Made by a program: the position numbers and the translations under genes
Shown: one piece after another, positions 63,229-64,000 of the stretch
Numbering within the stretch: the first letter of the stretch is position 1
Layout: each line of letters starts with the position of its first letter
Notes under the pieces: model-generated
The model's input: the letters and a program-made list of their open reading frames with translations, nothing else
Told to the model about the DNA's origin: nothing
The model's database searches: none
NCBI RefSeq assembly: GCF_947493595.1
Contig: NZ_CANLRL010000009.1
Span: 124,001-188,000 of the forward strand
From: an uncultured Shimia sp.
GTDB taxonomy: Bacteria; Pseudomonadota; Alphaproteobacteria; Rhodobacterales; Rhodobacteraceae
DNA length: 64,000 nt
Reading direction: 5' to 3'

Positions 63229-64000
63229 TTAGCTCGCCAAACGCCCCTGATCGGCATCCTGCACAAGCGCGTTTAAGTGGCGCAGGTATCGCGGCTCTTT
63301 CAGGCGCCGCGCGACGTTGGCACAGAGAAGGGCGGTAACAAACGGACGGTTCTTTTGTGAGACCTTCCGCAAGAGGCGATCCAGATAGGGAACATGGGCC
63401 CTCCGGGCTCGGTAAAGCTTGTAAAAGGCCGCACGGCTCAATGTGCCCGCGCCCGCTTTCACCAAGACCCGATACAGAATTTGCATCTCCAACAGGTCTT
63501 CTTCCGGGGTGTCGCCCAAATGGGCTGTCGGTAGCAAGACGGTGTTTTCACGGGCAAAAAGCGCCGCGTGCATTGCGTCCAAGCTTTGGGTCGGATCGTA
63601 AATCACAAAGCAACGGTCTGCCATGGCGGCCATATCAGGTGCAAAGCCATACTGCCCGTCGAAAGCAATTTTTCGGGAGTGTGGAAACCGTTTGTCCCAG
63701 CCCGCCAACCGCGGCGATAGGGTTGCCTGCGGTCTCACCGCCACAACCTGTGCATCGGTTGCGACAATCGAATAGGCCGCGGCGGCATAGCCACAAGAAC
63801 CAGCGCCGTAAAACACCACTTCATCAAACTCATCAAAAAAGCCGTCATCAGACAGACGATCAAAATAAGCAATCACCTCCGGATCGCGAAACCACGTGTC
63901 TCCATCACTCAAAACACAAAGGTGAGACCAGCCCAACTCGCGCACCAACTCCCATCCCAACGGATGGCCGGTGTCGCCTCGTTTTTGAATGCTATCAATG
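63229..64000 (-). CDS. Unknown protein with alpha/beta-hydrolase-like motif, 5' end outside window
   Basis: The frame is open to base 64000 (…IQKRGDTGHPLGWELV…), so the start lies beyond the edge; about 257 residues are visible. GWSHLCVLSDGDTWFRDPEV and VVFYGAGSCGYAAAAYSIVATDAQVVAVRPQATL resemble a rhodobacterial family often labelled, in my memory, as phosphoadenosine phosphosulfate reductase, but the pattern is that of an alpha/beta-hydrolase strand-turn-helix. The usual nucleophile position (family YGASMG) reads YGAGSCG here, so the serine is shifted by one. Function not established. Confidence 0.72.
   Translation of the reverse strand, partial: IDSIQKRGDTGHPLGWELVRELGWSHLCVLSDGDTWFRDPEVIAYFDRLSDDGFFDEFDEVVFYGAGSCGYAAAAYSIVATDAQVVAVRPQATLSPRLAGWDKRFPHSRKIAFDGQYGFAPDMAAMADRCFVIYDPTQSLDAMHAALFARENTVLLPTAHLGDTPEEDLLEMQILYRVLVKAGAGTLSRAAFYKLYRARRAHVPYLDRLLRKVSQKNRPFVTALLCANVARRLKEPRYLRHLNALVQDADQGRLAS

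Noticed and set aside
1-64000. CRISPR arrays, tRNA or rRNA genes, insertion sequences, attachment sites
   Set aside because: No regularly spaced repeats, no tRNA-like cloverleaf seen in the gaps, and no transposase or integrase frame; a full covariance scan was not possible.

Overview
The window comes from an alphaproteobacterial chromosome of the Rhodobacteraceae/Roseobacter type. The evidence is the gene content and order: a nuo (complex I) operon with extra reading frames between the subunits, followed by birA-coaX-rnj; a NuoE with a lysine/alanine-rich C-terminal extension; DUF5333- and DUF5337-like proteins; a tatABC block followed by surE-pcm-nlpD; RTX and Hint proteins; and 'ATGA' stop/start overlaps throughout. 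Most genes are housekeeping. I see no tRNA, rRNA, CRISPR array, transposase, integrase or phage gene.

Layout. (1) 1-4528, + strand: the end of a leucine-degradation operon (biotin-carboxylase subunit of methylcrotonyl-CoA carboxylase, cut by the window edge; a GST; HMG-CoA lyase; a small P-loop kinase; methylglutaconyl-CoA hydratase). (2) 4927-21986, + strand: all 14 nuo genes in the order A-N with six non-nuo genes between them, closed by a clear intrinsic terminator at 22011-22041. (3) 22069-25283, + strand: biotin ligase, type III pantothenate kinase and ribonuclease J. (4) 25338-31617, - strand: a DUF2798-like membrane protein, a DEAD-box helicase, a glycosyltransferase with an unknown partner gene, peptide-release factor 3 and a Hint-domain protein. 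(5) 31766-36345, + strand: an SDR with an AlkC-type DNA glycosylase, and a sodium/solute symporter with a lone ABC ATPase. (6) 36352-39855: a WYL regulator (-) divergent from tatABC (+), then an AAA-type ATPase (+). (7) 39874-50399, - strand: an NlpD-like protein, pcm, surE, an SDR, small unknowns, purF, a GlsB-like protein, a TAXI-like protein, cvpA, radA and a PqiA-domain protein. (8) 50635-56481, - strand: a type I secretion module (RTX protein, ABC exporter, membrane-fusion protein). (9) 56549-64000, - strand: alr-mlaE-mlaF plus a small membrane protein, dnaB, pyrE, pyrC and a partial gene at the right edge.

The most interesting signals are: the type I secretion module, whose exporter has an unexplained C-terminal domain of about 155 residues and whose short leader carries a GTTC-N7-GTTC motif, the pattern of the alphaproteobacterial LexA/SOS box; a tandem pair of DnaA-box sequences one helical turn apart upstream of dnaB; the set of accessory genes inside the nuo operon, including a secreted 89-residue protein, two lipoproteins and a cysteine-free carboxymuconolactone-decarboxylase-fold protein, with a perfect palindrome before the DUF5333 gene; a membrane-anchored TAXI protein with no TRAP permease, placed between cvpA and purF; and an NlpD-like LytM domain that lacks metal ligands. 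None of these has been tested, and several motifs are short enough to occur by chance.
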